From positions 1 through 10,545 of the forward strand of contig DVGD01000148.1 in assembly GCA_018712905.1 (NCBI GenBank): DNA of 10,545 bases, given 5' to 3'. Shown here in pieces: positions 1 through 6,138 of this stretch. The notes under the pieces are model-generated. The model was given only the letters and a program-made list of their open reading frames with translations, was not told the origin of the DNA and made no database searches. Within the stretch, counting starts at the first letter, position 1, and each line of letters begins with the position of its first letter. This DNA is from Candidatus Avoscillospira stercoripullorum (GTDB lineage: Bacteria > Bacillota > Clostridia > Oscillospirales > Oscillospiraceae). The position numbers and the translations under genes are program-made.

Positions 1-162
1 CTTTTGATGTTTGAGCTTCCCGAGGGCACCGCCCAGCGCAATCTTTACTTGGTCTTCCCCAAGCGCATCCAAGCCAGCAGTGCGGTGGAGCGCTTTGTGG
101 ACTATGTGCGATCTTATTACGCCCTGGAGGACCGGCTCTCGCGCAGCGCAGCCGGGAAGTGA
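1..162 (+). CDS. C-terminal end of a probable LysR-family transcriptional regulator (partial)
   Basis: The window opens inside a reading frame (frame 1) that ends with TGA at 160-162; only the last 53 residues are present. The visible stretch has the pattern RNLYLVFPKR, then a short acidic/helical tail VERFVDYVRSYY. This resembles the end of the LysR substrate-binding domain, where a beta strand (YLVxxK) is followed by a last helix (FxxFVxxY). Codon use is GC3-rich like the neighbouring genes, so the frame is probably real. The DNA-binding half lies outside the window, so the assignment rests on the tail pattern alone. It points the same way as the aldo/keto reductase downstream, not divergently as LysR regulators often are from their targets, so no regulatory link can be assumed. 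Confidence 0.5.
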   Translation, partial: LLMFELPEGTAQRNLYLVFPKRIQASSAVERFVDYVRSYYALEDRLSRSAAGK

Positions 163-361
163 AGCCTCAATTGGGATTTGCCAAAGGAAAAAGCGCCGGG
201 CGACGGCAAGGGAGCGCATCCTGGCAGGCCGCCCTCCGCGCCGAGGGCTCCATCAGGCTTAGGGAGGCGGCAGCCTATTCTTGATATACGTTTTCAGACG
301 AAAAAATTCAGCAAAACGACGAAATTTGCGGATAATATCAGAAAATTTACAGTTCCCCCCC
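163..361. other. Gene-free stretch after the LysR-like gene
   Basis: No convincing coding frame is seen here; the open frames that cross it have unlike-family sequence and no good ribosome binding site. A GC-rich imperfect stem can be drawn between GCCGCC (228-233) and GGCGGC (266-271), but no T-tract follows, so it is not a convincing terminator. From about 280 the base composition turns AT-rich, as expected next to the promoter that begins at 362. Confidence 0.4.
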
Positions 362-391
362 TTGCGAAATTTGGTATGACTGTGCTATACT
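362..391 (+). promoter_or_regulatory. Probable sigma-A type promoter of the aldo/keto reductase gene
   Basis: A -35-like TTGCGA (362-367) is followed after 18 bp by TATACT (386-391), one mismatch from consensus. TG at 383-384 gives an extended -10 (TGCTATACT). Transcription would start near 398, leaving a leader of about 130 nt before the ATG at 530. The leader contains short GC-rich stems (443-456, GGCTCC/GGAGCC; 464-476, AGGGC/GCCCT), but I recognise no riboswitch class in it. Confidence 0.6.
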
Positions 392-431
392 TGAAAATGT
401 TTTCAAGGGTCGTCTGTGAAAGTGGCTTCAC
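391..431. promoter_or_regulatory. Two related inverted repeats at the start site: candidate operator pair
   Basis: TTGAAAATGTTTTCAA (391-406) is a perfect palindrome with 7-bp arms and a 2-bp centre. It begins on the last base of the -10 and covers the expected transcription start. A second 16-mer, GTGAAAGTGGCTTCAC (416-431), has 5-bp arms and matches the first at 11 of 16 positions; the two centres are 25 bp apart. This placement is typical of a repressor site that blocks initiation. The regulator is not identifiable from sequence; the -GA(N8)TC- layout does not match the usual Fnr/Crp N6 spacing between half-sites. Confidence 0.45.
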
Positions 432-529
432 GGGCGATTCCAGGCTCCCCGGAGCCGCGGGACAGGGCAGCGCCCTTGGCCAAACTCGGTCGGGACGGAT
501 GCCGGAATTTTTCAATGGGAGGAAATATC

Positions 530-1501
530 ATGGAAAAACGAATTTTAATCCCCAACACCGATCTGAGTGTTTACCCCATCGGCTTGGGCACGGTGGACGC
601 CGGCCTGCGCTGGGACGGCGCCGACGCCGACAAGATCTTTGACACCTACGTGGGCTGCGGCGGCAACATCATCGACTGCGCCCATGTCTACTCCGACTGG
701 GTGCCCGGCGAGATCGCCCGTGCCGAGCGCGTCCTGGGCGACTGGCTCCAGAGAAGCGGCAAGCGCAACGAGATCGTGCTGATTACCAAGGGCGGCCATC
801 CCGACATGACCGGCGAGAACCCCGATACCCACATCAGCAGAATGACCCATGACGACATGGTCTCTGACCTGAACGCTTCCCTCAAGCAGCTGCGCACCGA
901 CGTCATCGACATCTACTTCTACCACAGAGACAACCGCAACCAGTCCGTGGAGGAGGAGATCGAGACCATGGAGGGCTTTGTCCGCGAGGGCAAGATCCGC
1001 TACTACGGCTGCTCCAACTGGGACGTGGACCGCATGAAGGCCGCTGACGCCTACTGCCGTGAAAAGGGCTACCGCAGCTTCGTGGCTGACCAGAGCCTCC
1101 TGAACCTGGGCATGAAGTACTTCAACGGCCTGGCTGACGATACCCTCCGCTACACCCAGGGTGAGGCCTTCCAGTACCATGTGGACAACCCCAACAACCT
1201 CATGATGCCTTACATGGGCAACTGCAGCGGCTTCTTCCACATCTTCGCCGCCGGCGGCGAAGAGGCCGTGAAGAATAACCCCTACTACACCCCCGGCAAC
1301 GTCCGCGTGGCCGAGAAGATGAAGGAGCTGTGCAGCAAGTATGGCTGCACCGTCACCCAGGTGGTGCTGGGCTTCTTCTACCATCAGCCCTTCCCCTGCG
1401 TGCCTCTGTACGGCCCCGCCATTCCCGAGCACGTTGTGGACGCCTGCGGCACCCTGGATGTCCCCTTCACCGACGCCGACTACGAGTGGCTGCTTCAGTA
1501 A
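530..1501 (+). CDS. Aldo/keto reductase family oxidoreductase
   Basis: This 323-residue cytoplasmic protein fits the AKR superfamily, which fold as a TIM barrel and reduce aldehydes or ketones with NADPH. The full catalytic tetrad is visible: D49 and Y54 in IIDCAHVYSDW, K87 in VLITKGG, and H132 in IYFYHRD. The GCSNWD strand typical of the family follows. Length is normal. The ATG at 530 is chosen because GGGAGGA (517-523) lies 6 nt upstream; in-frame extensions further upstream have no family-like sequence. A region around residues 200-260 (after NLGMKYF) is longer than in minimal AKRs and probably forms a substrate loop. The gene stands alone between its own promoter and a terminator. The substrate cannot be told; sugar or polyol turnover is possible but unsupported. 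Confidence 0.9.
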   Translation: MEKRILIPNTDLSVYPIGLGTVDAGLRWDGADADKIFDTYVGCGGNIIDCAHVYSDWVPGEIARAERVLGDWLQRSGKRNEIVLITKGGHPDMTGENPDTHISRMTHDDMVSDLNASLKQLRTDVIDIYFYHRDNRNQSVEEEIETMEGFVREGKIRYYGCSNWDVDRMKAADAYCREKGYRSFVADQSLLNLGMKYFNGLADDTLRYTQGEAFQYHVDNPNNLMMPYMGNCSGFFHIFAAGGEEAVKNNPYYTPGNVRVAEKMKELCSKYGCTVTQVVLGFFYHQPFPCVPLYGPAIPEHVVDACGTLDVPFTDADYEWLLQ

Positions 1502-1514
1502 GCGAACCTTGCCC

Positions 1515-1546
1515 AAAAAACGCGCTGCCGAGGCAGCGCGTTTTTT
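1515..1546. terminator. Rho-independent terminator after the aldo/keto reductase gene
   Basis: A perfect stem CGCGCTGC (1521-1528) / GCAGCGCG (1533-1540) with loop CGAG is flanked by six A (1515-1520) and six T (1541-1546). It starts 13 nt after the stop codon. The A-run on the left makes it usable on both strands. Confidence 0.92.
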
Positions 1547-1981
1547 AAAACATGAATGGGGTATGCCGATGGGCGGCGCATCTTTCATCCCCGGTATCTC
1601 CTACACATCTGGATGATTGAGGGCAGCTTAGACCTTCACGAGCCCAACAATGCCGGTTCATCCAGCCAGGGAAACGGATTTCTATGTGCTGACAAATCAT
1701 ACCGCGGATCGGGACTGCTTTTTCTTTATAGCGCCGGAGATCGTCAAATTATTATCTTTTCGGCGGAAGCGTTACCTCCCTGCGTACCGCCGGCGGTCTC
1801 AAGACCGGCAGCGGCAGCTTCCTCACCGCCCAATACGCCCGGCCGACTTCTCCCGGCCACCGTGGAAACGCTGCCGCTCTATGCCTTCGGCTACTACACG
1901 CCCCGGCTCAACGCCTTCCCCTGGACGCCTCCGCCAATTCCCTGATACCTGCGGTTACGTAAAAAACAGTGGAATAGACAC
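1547..1981. other. Gene-poor spacer between the terminator and the zinc-ribbon operon
   Basis: This 0.4 kb stretch has no intact gene. Its first half (to about 1750) gives no recognisable protein, though one frame near 1677-1760 reads plausibly (DFYVLTNHTADRD). The second half carries the GC3-rich remnant listed separately at 1759-1945. No repeat, tRNA or known RNA motif was seen. Confidence 0.4.
1759..1945 (+). pseudogene. Possible frameshifted gene remnant of unknown family
   Basis: Two neighbouring segments read as coding by codon use but in different frames. From 1759 to roughly 1845, frame 1 gives GGSVTSLRTAGGLKTGSGSF and onward with mostly C/G third bases. From about 1862 to the TGA at 1943-1945, frame 2 gives ETLPLYAFGYYTPRLNAFPW, again with GC-rich third positions. 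A one-base insertion, or two-base loss, between them would explain the switch. No start codon with a ribosome binding site precedes it, and I do not recognise the family. A hairpin with a T-tract lies 37 nt downstream, as expected for the end of a former gene. The alternative is chance codon bias in a GC-rich spacer. Confidence 0.3.
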
Positions 1982-2031
1982 AAACAGCCGGGATGTATTA
2001 ACATATGTTAATGCATCCCGGCTGTTTTTTT
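1982..2031 (+). terminator. Long stem-loop with T-tract (terminator) just before the operon promoter
   Basis: Arms 1982-2002 and 2007-2027 pair over 21 bp with a single T-G wobble and an ATAT loop (2003-2006). The outer half is GC-rich (CAGCCGGGATG) and seven T follow (2025-2031). It has terminator form, but the only candidate upstream gene is the remnant at 1759-1945. The -10 of the next gene begins two bases after the T-tract, so the -35 region lies inside the hairpin's 3' arm. Confidence 0.75.
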
Positions 2032-2032
2032 G

Positions 2033-2038
2033 TATAAT
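2033..2038 (+). promoter_or_regulatory. -10 element (TATAAT) of the zinc-ribbon operon promoter
   Basis: TATAAT is a perfect -10 hexamer. It puts transcription start near 2045 and leaves a leader of about 22 nt before the TTG start at 2068, with a ribosome binding site at 2056-2061. No good -35 exists; the best is TTAATG (2008-2013) at a wide 19-bp spacing, inside the preceding hairpin. A weak -35 may mean an activator is needed. Confidence 0.55.
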
Positions 2039-2067
2039 AGTACCAGAAAAGGCGCGAGAGGAAACTC

Positions 2068-3528
2068 TTGGAAAGGATGAGGGAAGTGCGGTGCTGGAAT
2101 TGTGGAACGGAACTGACGGGGCGAGAGAAATACTGCAAGGAATGCGGCGCGCAGCTACAGTTGGACGCCCAGTGGCAGGATGTGGTGTTCGAGGATGAGA
2201 AGACCATGCGCGTTCCCTCCTGGGAGGAGCGGCAGCGGCAGGATTCTGACACCTGGCGCACCGAGCCCATTTTTGAGGCGCAGCCGCAACAGACGTGCCG
2301 CGTCTGCGGAAGCCCCCTAAGCCCGGATGCTGCCTTTTGTAACTCCTGCGGGACAGAGGTGGCGCAGAAGCCAACGGCAAAGCCCCGGCGTCGCCACCGT
2401 GCCGCACTGGCGGCTGGCATCGTGGCAGCGGTGGTGGTGATCGCGGTGGGCGGTGTGGCACTCCTATACCGGCTGGGGTTCCAGCCTCTGCCACAGTGGA
2501 TAGGGCACTTCTTTGCGGCGCAGGAGCTCCAGACCTCCGATTCCACGGTGCAGCCCTCCCAGGGCGGCTCCACGTCCGAGGACGATGCGCCGTGGCTGGA
2601 ACATCTGCCCGAGGAGGATGACACCTTGACGGTACAGCCGTCTGCCGACGAGACCAAAGAGCCGTCCCCCACCCCGGAAGAGACGCCGGAGCAGCCTGCC
2701 GTGGATCCCACGGTGCAGGAGGAACTCCAGGTTCCCTCACCGGTGGAATCTCTGGAGAATGGCCGTATTTCCGACCTGGTGTCGGCGCATGCGCCCAAGG
2801 CGGCGTGGTCGGTGGCGGTGCTGGACCTGGAGGATGAAACCTGCTACAGCTCACAAACTGCCGGGGAGGGACAGTCCGCCTCGGCCATGGTGATGATTCC
2901 GGTGCTCTACACCATCGCTGCCCAGGCGGATGACGGCGCCCTCGCCCTAAACACACCCATTCCCATCACCCAGAACCTGGGGGGCAGAACCCAGCTTGCC
3001 AATCAAGTGGGCAAGTCCGTGGAGGTGGAGACGCTGATGCGCTATATGCTCCAGTATAGCGACAACATCGCCGCCAATACCCTCCTGGAGGCGCTGGGCT
3101 TTTCCACCGTGGAGGACGTGTGCCGCCAGGCTGGGTTTTCCAGTGTGACGGTGGCCAACTATCTCATGGCCACGGAGGACTACACCACCAACGACAACTA
3201 TGTGAGCGCTGAGGATCTGTGCGGCATGCTTGCCGCCCTCTATGGCGACACCTTCTCGGCCTTCGGCCGCGACTTCCTCCGGCAGTACATGCACTTGCAG
3301 GACGACACGGTTGCCTCGGGACTTCTCAACGCCGCACCTTCGGATGTGTCGACCTTGAACCTCAACGGGCAGAAAACCGATAAATACAACGAAGTCGCCA
3401 TCTTTGACGATGGCGCGCACGCCTATGTGGTGGCCTTCCTGGGGCACGGCGATTCCCTGGAGCGGCTCCAGCAAGCGGCAAAAGAGGTGGGATCCTATTG
3501 CATCGAGACGCTGCAAATCGGCGCTTAA
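2068..3528 (+). CDS. Membrane protein: two zinc ribbons, one TM helix, inactive beta-lactamase-like domain
   Basis: This 486-residue protein starts at TTG 2068, which has GAGAGG (2056-2061) 6 nt upstream; the ATG at 2077 has no usable spacing. Two zinc ribbons come first (C9-C12-C23-C26 and C77-C80-C91-C94), then RRRHR and a TM helix (about 112-134), a Pro/Glu/Ser/Thr-rich linker (about 145-245), and a C-terminal class A beta-lactamase-like domain (about 250-486). By the positive-inside rule the ribbons are cytoplasmic and the hydrolase fold is outside. Aligned to the next gene and to class A enzymes, the catalytic SxxK is A273-M-V-M276, so both Ser and Lys are gone. SDN is kept (S331-D332-N333), and the KTG triad reads K436-T437-D438. 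It should therefore be enzymatically dead and may serve as a ligand sensor or scaffold. It is the first gene of the operon and overlaps the next by 31 nt. Confidence 0.85.
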   Translation: MERMREVRCWNCGTELTGREKYCKECGAQLQLDAQWQDVVFEDEKTMRVPSWEERQRQDSDTWRTEPIFEAQPQQTCRVCGSPLSPDAAFCNSCGTEVAQKPTAKPRRRHRAALAAGIVAAVVVIAVGGVALLYRLGFQPLPQWIGHFFAAQELQTSDSTVQPSQGGSTSEDDAPWLEHLPEEDDTLTVQPSADETKEPSPTPEETPEQPAVDPTVQEELQVPSPVESLENGRISDLVSAHAPKAAWSVAVLDLEDETCYSSQTAGEGQSASAMVMIPVLYTIAAQADDGALALNTPIPITQNLGGRTQLANQVGKSVEVETLMRYMLQYSDNIAANTLLEALGFSTVEDVCRQAGFSSVTVANYLMATEDYTTNDNYVSAEDLCGMLAALYGDTFSAFGRDFLRQYMHLQDDTVASGLLNAAPSDVSTLNLNGQKTDKYNEVAIFDDGAHAYVVAFLGHGDSLERLQQAAKEVGSYCIETLQIGA

Positions 3529-4466
3529 AGCGCCGCGCCGCCGCGTGGGCACTGGTGCTGCTGACCTTGACCGGCTGCGGCCGGCCGGCGCCGGTACAGG
3601 AGGAAGAGCCAGTGCAGCAGGTTACGCAGCCGGTGCCGGTGCAGGAGACTGCCCCGTCCACGCCCATTTTTATGGAGACAGAGATTTTACCCCAGGAAGC
3701 CTCGCCGGCGGAATCCTCGGCGGTTACGCTGGATCTCGCCCTGCAAGAGACTATCGCCCAGGCTGTGGCCGGATACGGCGGCGCGTGGTCGGTCTACTTT
3801 GAGGACGTGACCCACGGACGAAACGCCCAGGTGGGAGACGGCGCCAAGACGGCGGCCAGCCTCATCAAGCTTTTTGTGGCGGGCGCCTATCTCCAGGCCG
3901 TGGAGGACGGATCCCTGGAGGACTTGTGGCAGGGAGAGCTGGAGGCCATGATAACCGTGAGCAGCAACGAGGCATGCAACCGCCTTCTGGAGGTGCTGGG
4001 GCAGGAGGACGCCCAGGCCGGCATGACCCGGGTGAACGAGTTTGCCGCCGGGCTGGGGTGCGGGGACACGGTGAGCCAGCGGCAGATGCTGGAGGCGTCG
4101 CCCCTAGAAAACTTCACCTCTCCTCGGGACTGCGCCACGCTTTTAAAGGCAGCCCTCGACGGCACGCTGGTGAGCGAGGCGGCCTCCAAGCGGCTGGTGG
4201 AGCTGCTCTGCGCCCAGACCCGCCGAAATAAGATCCCCGCCGGCCTGCCCCAGGACGTCACCTGCGGCAACAAAACCGGAGAGTTGGCAGATGTGGAAAA
4301 CGACGTGGCTATCGTCTGGACGAACGCAGGCACGTATCTTTTGTGCGTCATGGTGGAGGATGTCACGGCGCCGGGACAGACTCAGAGCGACATTGCCGCG
4401 CTCTCGGCGCTGGTCTATGGGGCATACTCCACCGCCGGAGATTCGGAGGAAAGCAAAAATACATAA
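3498..4466 (+). CDS. Lipoprotein with a class A beta-lactamase-like serine hydrolase domain
   Basis: This 322-residue protein begins at TTG 3498, inside the end of the preceding gene, with GAGGTGG (3484-3490) 7 nt upstream. The start gives a sound lipoprotein signal: basic RRLKRR, hydrophobic core, lipobox L24-T-G-C27, so it should be anchored on the outer face of the membrane. A Pro/Glu/Val-rich linker leads to the hydrolase domain (about 80-310). All three active-site motifs are intact: S121-L-I-K124, S155-S-N157 and K259-T-G261. Proteins of this fold act on beta-lactams or on peptidoglycan D-Ala peptides. True beta-lactamase activity is not shown by sequence; divergence and context fit a housekeeping or sensing enzyme as well. 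It is a close functional partner, and probably a diverged paralogue, of the inactive domain encoded just before it. Confidence 0.85.
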   Translation: MHRDAANRRLKRRAAAWALVLLTLTGCGRPAPVQEEEPVQQVTQPVPVQETAPSTPIFMETEILPQEASPAESSAVTLDLALQETIAQAVAGYGGAWSVYFEDVTHGRNAQVGDGAKTAASLIKLFVAGAYLQAVEDGSLEDLWQGELEAMITVSSNEACNRLLEVLGQEDAQAGMTRVNEFAAGLGCGDTVSQRQMLEASPLENFTSPRDCATLLKAALDGTLVSEAASKRLVELLCAQTRRNKIPAGLPQDVTCGNKTGELADVENDVAIVWTNAGTYLLCVMVEDVTAPGQTQSDIAALSALVYGAYSTAGDSEESKNT

Positions 4467-4480
4467 GGGGGAGATGCCAT

Positions 4481-5062
4481 TTGGAGATACTGCAGTTCTA
4501 TAAAAGTGTCCTTGGCGTGACAGACGAGGCGCTACTGCAGCGGCTAATGGAAAGTAGCAGATTGGTCTTGTTCGAAAAGGGGCAGCATCTTTTGGACTCC
4601 GAGGAGGTGACGACGGAGCTTTACTTCCTGGTGGAGGGGCTGTTCCGCGGCTTTTTCCTGGATTCCAAGGGGCGGGAGGTCACCGATTGCTTTGGCGTCC
4701 TGCCGGGGACGCCTGCGCTGCCCTGCTCGGAGCTGTTTGCCCCCAGCAACACCACCATTGAAGCGCTGGAGGAGAGCACATTCCTCGCCCTGCCGGTGTA
4801 TGCCCTCTACCCGTATCTGGAGAGCAACCTCAATTTGATGCAGATTTATAATCAGATGCTTTGGACGTCGCTGAAAGAACATTGGGAAAATAAAATGGCC
4901 ATGGTGCAGTATTCTGCCATGGAACGCTACCAGTGGTTCCTGCGGCGCTATCCCGGCGTGATCGACCGCGTTCCCCACCGGCATGTGGCATCATTCCTGG
5001 GCATCACCCCTGTGTCCCTCTCGCGGATTCGCAGGGAGCTGCGGTGTTTAAGCGATCTTTAG
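4481..5062 (+). CDS. Crp/Fnr-family transcriptional regulator (short form)
   Basis: This is a 193-residue protein. The TTG at 4481 is chosen because AAGGGGGAG (4465-4473) is 7 nt upstream; an ATG at 4474 is out of frame, and earlier in-frame starts lie in the preceding gene. An N-terminal cyclic-nucleotide-binding-like beta-roll (about 20-110; LVLFEKGQHLL, ELYFLVEGLFRGFF) is followed by a helical linker and a C-terminal helix-turn-helix (HVASFLGITPVSLSRIRREL, about 168-187). The recognition-helix pattern ITPVSLSRIRR is typical of the Crp/Fnr subgroup common in anaerobes. No Fnr cysteine cluster is present, and the usual cAMP-contacting Arg-Ser/Thr pair in the phosphate cassette is not apparent, so the ligand is unknown. 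Sitting 14 nt after the lipoprotein gene and inside the operon, it may control this operon itself. Confidence 0.88.
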   Translation: MEILQFYKSVLGVTDEALLQRLMESSRLVLFEKGQHLLDSEEVTTELYFLVEGLFRGFFLDSKGREVTDCFGVLPGTPALPCSELFAPSNTTIEALEESTFLALPVYALYPYLESNLNLMQIYNQMLWTSLKEHWENKMAMVQYSAMERYQWFLRRYPGVIDRVPHRHVASFLGITPVSLSRIRRELRCLSDL

Positions 5063-5092
5063 TAACCCCTTTTGGGAATAGGAGGAATTATT

Positions 5093-5680
5093 GTGGCAAT
5101 TTGGAACAACTTTACGAAGAAAGCCTCGGATACCACGGAAAAGGTTATTCAGAAGGCGAAGGATCTCACCGATACCGCCAAGATCAGTCTGCTGGTATCC
5201 CAGGTGGAGGAAAAGCAGAACAAGCTCTATTTGCAGCTGGGCATGCGCTATGCCAAGGCACATTCCCATGACTTCGAGGCCGACTTTGCCGACCTCATGG
5301 AGGCCATTGCCACCACAGAGCAGCAGATCCGCGCCTATCAGCAGAAGATCCAGGAGCTCAAAAGCGCCGCGACCTGCGCCCACTGCGGCGCGGTGCTGGC
5401 ACCCAACGCCGCGTTTTGCAGCGTCTGCGGCAGCCAGGTGGTAAAGCCCCAGCCTGCCGCGTCTCAAGATGGCGTGGTGTGCCCTGCCTGTGGCGCTGTG
5501 ATGAAAAAAACCATGAAGTTTTGTACCGCCTGCGGCAATGCCTTGCCAGTGTACGCCCCCGTGGAGATGGAAGCGCCATACATTCTGGAGGAGGCACCCA
5601 TGCCCAGAATCTGCCCCTACTGCGGCAGCCAGCTGGAGGATGACGCCAAATTCTGCACCAACTGCGGCGGCGCGCTGTAG
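5093..5680 (+). CDS. Soluble helical protein with three C-terminal zinc ribbons
   Basis: This 195-residue protein starts at GTG 5093, with GGAGG (5081-5085) 7 nt upstream; the in-frame TTG at 5072 would put that site inside the gene. Residues 1-92 are rich in Lys/Glu/Gln and Ala and read as long helices, likely coiled coil (VSQVEEKQNKLYLQLGMRYA, TTEQQIRAYQQKIQELKS). Three zinc ribbons follow: C95-C98-C109-C112, C130-C133-C144-C147 and C174-C177-C188-C191. There is no signal peptide or TM helix, so it should be cytoplasmic. It is 30 nt after the regulator gene and 17 nt before the next. It could bridge the cytoplasmic ribbons of the membrane partners or bind nucleic acid; neither is shown. This type is often labelled zinc-ribbon domain protein. 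Confidence 0.85.
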   Translation: MAIWNNFTKKASDTTEKVIQKAKDLTDTAKISLLVSQVEEKQNKLYLQLGMRYAKAHSHDFEADFADLMEAIATTEQQIRAYQQKIQELKSAATCAHCGAVLAPNAAFCSVCGSQVVKPQPAASQDGVVCPACGAVMKKTMKFCTACGNALPVYAPVEMEAPYILEEAPMPRICPYCGSQLEDDAKFCTNCGGAL

Positions 5681-5697
5681 GGAGAGGAGCAGGAGAA

Positions 5698-6081
5698 ATG
5701 GCGTATTGCGGAAATTGCGGCGCGGCGCTGGAGGGCGGACGGTTCTGCCCCCAGTGCGGCGCGCCCGTGGAGCCTCAGTCTGCCGCGCCCAAGGGCGGGA
5801 AAAAGAGCCCCTTCATGAAGATTATCGTGGCGGCGGTGGTGCTGGCTGCGGCGGTGTTCCTGGTTACGCGCTTTTTGCCCAAGACGGTGAACGAGCCCTG
5901 TGACTGGTGCGGCCATAAGCCCTCGGTGGCCTATCAGCTGCGGGACGGGTCTTATTCCTATGTGTGCCGCGATTGCAGCAAGGAGTGCTTCTGGTGCGGC
6001 AAAAAGGCCACCAAGCACTATGAGAGTATGCTGGGCATGATGGTCTTCGTGTGCAGTGACTGCTATGAGGACGTCAGCTGA
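5698..6081 (+). CDS. Small membrane protein: N-terminal zinc ribbon, TM helix, duplicated CxWC module
   Basis: This is a 127-residue protein; ATG 5698 is preceded by GGAGAGGAG (5681-5689). A zinc ribbon (C4-C7-C17-C20) is followed by KGGKK, a TM helix (about 39-59), and then two tandem four-Cys units: C68-x2-C71-x18-C90-x2-C93 and C97-x2-C100-x18-C119-x2-C122. Both units begin C-D/F-W-C-G and end VC-R/S-D-C with identical spacing, pointing to an internal duplication. The basic residues before the helix put the N-terminus inside, which would place eight cysteines outside the cytoplasm, where zinc binding or disulfide chemistry are both possible. If topology were reversed, the units would be ordinary cytosolic zinc fingers. 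No function can be named. Confidence 0.82.
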   Translation: MAYCGNCGAALEGGRFCPQCGAPVEPQSAAPKGGKKSPFMKIIVAAVVLAAAVFLVTRFLPKTVNEPCDWCGHKPSVAYQLRDGSYSYVCRDCSKECFWCGKKATKHYESMLGMMVFVCSDCYEDVS

Positions 6082-6138
6082 CGGCTGTGGCCGCGGATTG
6101 GGCATTGTACCGCCTGCGCTGGGGGAAAGGAGAACGGT

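Noticed and set aside
416..529. Upstream extension of the aldo/keto reductase (start at 416)
   Set aside because: The extra 38 residues do not look like the family, overlap a probable operator and leader stems, and the ATG at 530 has a well-spaced GGGAGGA.
398..529. Riboswitch in the aldo/keto reductase leader
   Set aside because: Only short independent stems are seen, with no conserved core of a class I know and no terminator/antiterminator pair.
545..1588. Minus-strand open frame opposite the aldo/keto reductase
   Set aside because: It mirrors a gene with an intact catalytic tetrad, crosses the terminator, and gives a Val/Ala/His-rich product without recognisable motifs.
3498..4466. Calling the lipoprotein an antibiotic-resistance beta-lactamase
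   Set aside because: Active-site motifs alone do not separate beta-lactamases from related peptidoglycan-directed serine hydrolases, and the operon context does not point to resistance.
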